A DNA stretch of 64,000 bases from IDS-8 sp040902105. Its GTDB lineage: Bacteria > Pseudomonadota > Gammaproteobacteria > Steroidobacterales > Woeseiaceae. Below are positions 61,381 to 64,000 of the stretch, piece by piece. The notes beneath the pieces are model-generated. The model worked only from the letters and a program-made list of their open reading frames with translations. It made no database searches and had not been told where the DNA came from. The stretch is taken from assembly GCA_040902105.1 (NCBI GenBank), contig JBBDXW010000034.1, forward strand, positions 1-64,000, read 5' to 3'. The first letter of the stretch is position 1. The number at the start of each line of letters is the position of its first letter. A program made the position numbers and the translations under genes.

Positions 61381-61800
61381 TCAGCGAGTGCTGGTCCAGC
61401 AATCCGCGTTCGGGGTCGAGGTCTTGGTGCCGGTCGAGTTAATGGTGAACGTTGCGCATTTGGCAGCTTCCTCGTCCCCGGCAAGCTGATATGTCGCCCG
61501 GGCGGTGTAGGCATTCGCGTCCGCTGCCGTGACGTCGATTACATACGTCTCCGTTTCCGTCAGAAAATTATCGTCGACAGGGAATCCAAGCACTGTCATC
61601 GAGTTTGTATAAGTGTTGTTATTCAGATAAAACCGTTCCTGGTTGGTCGCTATCTGCAACAACGCGGCCTTCGCTTCGTTGCGCTTTGATTTTTGCACGT
61701 ATTGCCGGTAATTGGGATAGGCAATGGCCGCCAGTATGCTGACGATAACGACGACGATCATGAGTTCGATCAGCGTTACGCCACGTATGTTCTTAACCAT
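61381..61800 (-). CDS. pilE: Type IV pilin (PilE-like)
   Basis: 139 residues. Type III signal MVKNIRGVTLIELMIVVVIV with cleavage after Gly7 and Glu5 of the mature form, followed by ILAAIAYPNYRQYVQKSKRN. The globular part has a Cys pair (AAKCATFTIN and NADCWTSTR) near the C-terminus, like PilE minor pilins. It follows pilY1 on the same strand with a 28-base gap, the usual pilY1-pilE order. Confidence 0.93.
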   Translation of the reverse strand: MVKNIRGVTLIELMIVVVIVSILAAIAYPNYRQYVQKSKRNEAKAALLQIATNQERFYLNNNTYTNSMTVLGFPVDDNFLTETETYVIDVTAADANAYTARATYQLAGDEEAAKCATFTINSTGTKTSTPNADCWTSTR

Positions 61801-61828
61801 AATAATTCCCCAGTTCTGTCATGGCGCG

Positions 61829-64000
61829 TTAGTCCACGCCGTCCTGTCTCCACAGTGTCCGCACCGGATTGTTCGGGAAGCCCGGGTCGAAACATTCGAC
61901 GCCTACGCAGCCGATCGGCGGCGGCGAACATTCTGAGCCCGTGCAATCCGGATCCGTCGGGCTCGGGAACAGGAACGTCGGTCTTGGTGCGATGCCGCCC
62001 TGTTCGAGTTCCGTGACGCGTTCCGCATCGACCGCCTCCGGATCGTTTGGATCGAGCGCTTCCAGGGCAACCACCGGGTCGCCGTTGGCCACGGTAACAC
62101 GATACAGCCGATTCACGCTAAGCCCGGCCTGACAGGGGTCGTCCGACGCGACATCCGGCTCGAAGGACACGAAGAAAACCGAATCGTCGAAAGTCTGCGA
62201 ATCGGAAAGGACCTTTTCCCCGGCCGGAAGACTGAATTTCCAGCCGCGATCGGTCGGCTTGATCTCAGTGCCGAATTTACCGCTGACTTCCACCATGTCG
62301 GCGTCCGTTGAGATCGCATAGTTGTCATACTGCGCTTGCGTCAGGCTATTGAATACGTCTTTGTCACGCAACGAATAGAAGCGGTCGGCAGCGCTGCCGT
62401 CCAGCGGGTGCGCGCGATAACCGCTGCCGATGCTGATCGAGAGGTAACGCCTGTCCTGCCTGAGGTCGCGGAACAGCGAGACGTCCGGCGCGGTGTAAAA
62501 GCGCCGCGTGTCCGCGGCACTCGGTGTCGCCAGACCTTCGGCGCCGAAACGGGCGATAACGCCTCCCGCCACGAGTTTGTCCGGCGTATTGCCGTTCGTG
62601 ATGTCGAAGCGCCAGATCTGGCCGCCGAGATCGGCCGCATACATGCGATCGGCGAAGCCGTCGCCCGAGAGATCCAGCACCCGGACCCGGCTCGGGATTG
62701 CTCTCGTCATCTTGGGTAAAACGAGATCGGCGGAAACGTCTGCACCTGCCTGCCACAGCAGTACGCCGGTTTCGATATCCAGCATGAATACGCCTGCGCC
62801 TTCGGCGTCCGGGCTGCTCGGATGTATCGCCTGATCGTGCACGGTGTCGTAGCCGCCGCCCATGATCAGCACGGCCTTGTCGGTGCTGGTGACGTTCAGG
62901 CTGTCGACGTTGATTTTTGCCGCGACCGGAGGCGACCAGGTCTGCCCGAATTCCGGGAACGTTTTCACCCACTTGAACTTCGGCGCGTCCTTAGCGGTAA
63001 CATCGAGCGCGTAATAGTTGTCGCCACCGCGGCGCATGCCGAAGACCAGGTAGACGAAATCCTTGTCCGCGGCTTTGATCTCGCCGTCCTGGTCGCGGTC
63101 CATCACGATCGGTACGAGGTCGCCGTCAAGACCATAGTTTTTATACGTGACGGTCTGATCGAAATACAGGTCGCCCATGTTCTCGAGCAGCTCGTGCGGG
63201 ACGAACGACCACATCTCGGCGCCCGTACCGGCGTCGATGGCGTGCAGGTATCCGTCGTTCGTTGCAGTGTATACAACGATGTCCGGTTTGCCGGCGTTGT
63301 CGCCGTAAACGATCGATGCCGGCTGTGCGTGCAATGAATCGCCCATCGTCTGCCTGACAAGCGTATCCGGATCGTTGTCCTCATTGGCGACATCGACTCC
63401 GCGAATCCACTCGATCATGGCGTAAACATCAGGCTCATCACTCGCCCCGGTCAGTCCGAAGGTCTCCGGCGTAAAGGCGCTTGCGTTCGATGACGCAATG
63501 CGGTTGGAACCGTCCGTGAGATCGGCGTTGCCGAGGTTGGTGTAGACCTTGCGGGAGGCAGGATCCGGCAGCAGGTTGGCGGCGCCGCCCTCATAAACGT
63601 TGGCGCCGTCGGCGTCCGCGCCCGGATTCCAGAAGTTGTGCGCGGTATCCGCGAAGTACCCGGTGCCCGGGTCGACCGCAGCCTCCGCGTTCTTGTCGAC
63701 AATCTGTGCGTCGGTAATGGTGTATTTCTTGATGTTGCCCGGCCAATGCACCTTGTCGTTCGCGCGAAACACCGATACGTACAGGTCGTTCAGATGCTGT
63801 GTGCGGTTGAATGCATTGACGGCCACAGCCGGAGCGGTGAAGGAGATGTCGCGGTCGAAGATGTTCGTGACGATGTCCGTCAGCGCGGCCGTCAGCGACT
63901 TGACGTCTTCCGCCTGGTAGTACTTGCCGCCCGAGTTGACGGCCGTCGTTTGCAGGATCGGTAAATGTCCCTTAAAGCCTATTGTGTACGTCGCGACTGT
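61829..64000 (-). CDS. pilY1: PilY1-type pilus assembly/adhesion protein, N-terminus outside the window
   Basis: At least 723 residues; the frame is open through base 64000, so the N-terminal part is missing here (an internal GTG at 63826 is not the start). The upstream-most part contains a von Willebrand A-like end (YTIGFKGHLPILQTTAVNSG, then DISFTAPAVAVNAFNRTQ). The beta-propeller follows: VYTATNDGYLHAIDAGTGAE, WSFVPHELLENMGDLYFD, and calcium-site sequence DRDQDGEIKAADKD, then ALDVTAKDAPKF and GQIWRFDITNGNT. PilY1 caps type IV pili and regulates retraction and attachment, using calcium. Confidence 0.93.
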   Translation of the reverse strand, partial: TVATYTIGFKGHLPILQTTAVNSGGKYYQAEDVKSLTAALTDIVTNIFDRDISFTAPAVAVNAFNRTQHLNDLYVSVFRANDKVHWPGNIKKYTITDAQIVDKNAEAAVDPGTGYFADTAHNFWNPGADADGANVYEGGAANLLPDPASRKVYTNLGNADLTDGSNRIASSNASAFTPETFGLTGASDEPDVYAMIEWIRGVDVANEDNDPDTLVRQTMGDSLHAQPASIVYGDNAGKPDIVVYTATNDGYLHAIDAGTGAEMWSFVPHELLENMGDLYFDQTVTYKNYGLDGDLVPIVMDRDQDGEIKAADKDFVYLVFGMRRGGDNYYALDVTAKDAPKFKWVKTFPEFGQTWSPPVAAKINVDSLNVTSTDKAVLIMGGGYDTVHDQAIHPSSPDAEGAGVFMLDIETGVLLWQAGADVSADLVLPKMTRAIPSRVRVLDLSGDGFADRMYAADLGGQIWRFDITNGNTPDKLVAGGVIARFGAEGLATPSAADTRRFYTAPDVSLFRDLRQDRRYLSISIGSGYRAHPLDGSAADRFYSLRDKDVFNSLTQAQYDNYAISTDADMVEVSGKFGTEIKPTDRGWKFSLPAGEKVLSDSQTFDDSVFFVSFEPDVASDDPCQAGLSVNRLYRVTVANGDPVVALEALDPNDPEAVDAERVTELEQGGIAPRPTFLFPSPTDPDCTGSECSPPPIGCVGVECFDPGFPNNPVRTLWRQDGVD

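Noticed and set aside
1..64000. CRISPR array
   Set aside because: No regularly spaced direct repeats were seen anywhere in the window.

Overview
The window looks like a chromosome segment of a free-living gammaproteobacterium. Evidence: the rplU-rpmA-obgE / rpsT / murJ-ribF / lspA housekeeping block, type IV pilus genes, a TonB receptor and several secreted peptidases (S9, S10, M24). I lean towards the Woeseia/Steroidobacter-like marine lineages, but this is inference from gene content only. A 10-base N gap (55849-55858) lies between two inverted repeat units, so this is a draft assembly. All family names come from reading translated sequence and remembered family features; nothing was searched.

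Layout. (1) 1-12.5 kb is a scarred accessory region. It has two related IS remnants with transposase on the minus strand and a shared terminus near 1101-1167 and 8292-8353. Between them is a TonB receptor, S9 peptidase and YfcC-type carrier cluster that looks like a peptide-use module. After them come an MFS gene whose 3' end runs into the IS terminus, an internally deleted IS3 scar, a probable group II intron 3' end and a frameshifted metallo-beta-lactamase-fold gene. (2) 12.5-49.2 kb is an integrative conjugative element (ICE) of the PFGI-1/ICEHin1056 type. Its maintenance/replication block covers 12.5-20.7 kb (ParB-like, DUF2857, STY4528-like, TIGR03761-like, ParM-like, DUF3577, RadC, DUF6573-like). 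A second tyrosine recombinase follows at 20.7-21.6 kb. The type IV secretion block runs from 21.7 to 34.5 kb and resumes at 44.4-49.2 kb.

(3) The secretion operon is split by about 9.9 kb of cargo (34.5-44.4 kb). This holds a complete four-gene Qat-type anti-phage system (qatA-D, overlapping stop-start junctions, a good sigma70-like promoter in front). Around it are an HsdM scrap, a broken DUF2958 gene, an AbiV-like HEPN protein, a gamma-glutamylcyclotransferase-fold gene and degraded ORFs. (4) 49.5-50.7 kb is the right boundary: an integrase reading away from the 3' end of tRNA-Pro(CGG), the likely attachment gene. No matching left attachment repeat and no relaxase gene are visible, so either the left end lies outside the window or the element is a degraded composite.

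(5) 50.9-64 kb is core chromosome: S10 carboxypeptidase-like, M24 peptidase, ispB, rplU (with a long lysine/alanine tail), rpmA, obgE, rpsT, murJ, ribF, lspA, a pilin and the 3' part of pilY1. REP-like inverted repeats sit in three intergenic gaps. The ileS gene usually found between ribF and lspA is absent from that position.

Other points worth attention are a 61-nt near-perfect palindrome at 15655-15715 and a run of strong hairpins between the replication genes (18.0-20.7 kb), both candidates for transfer or replication signals.
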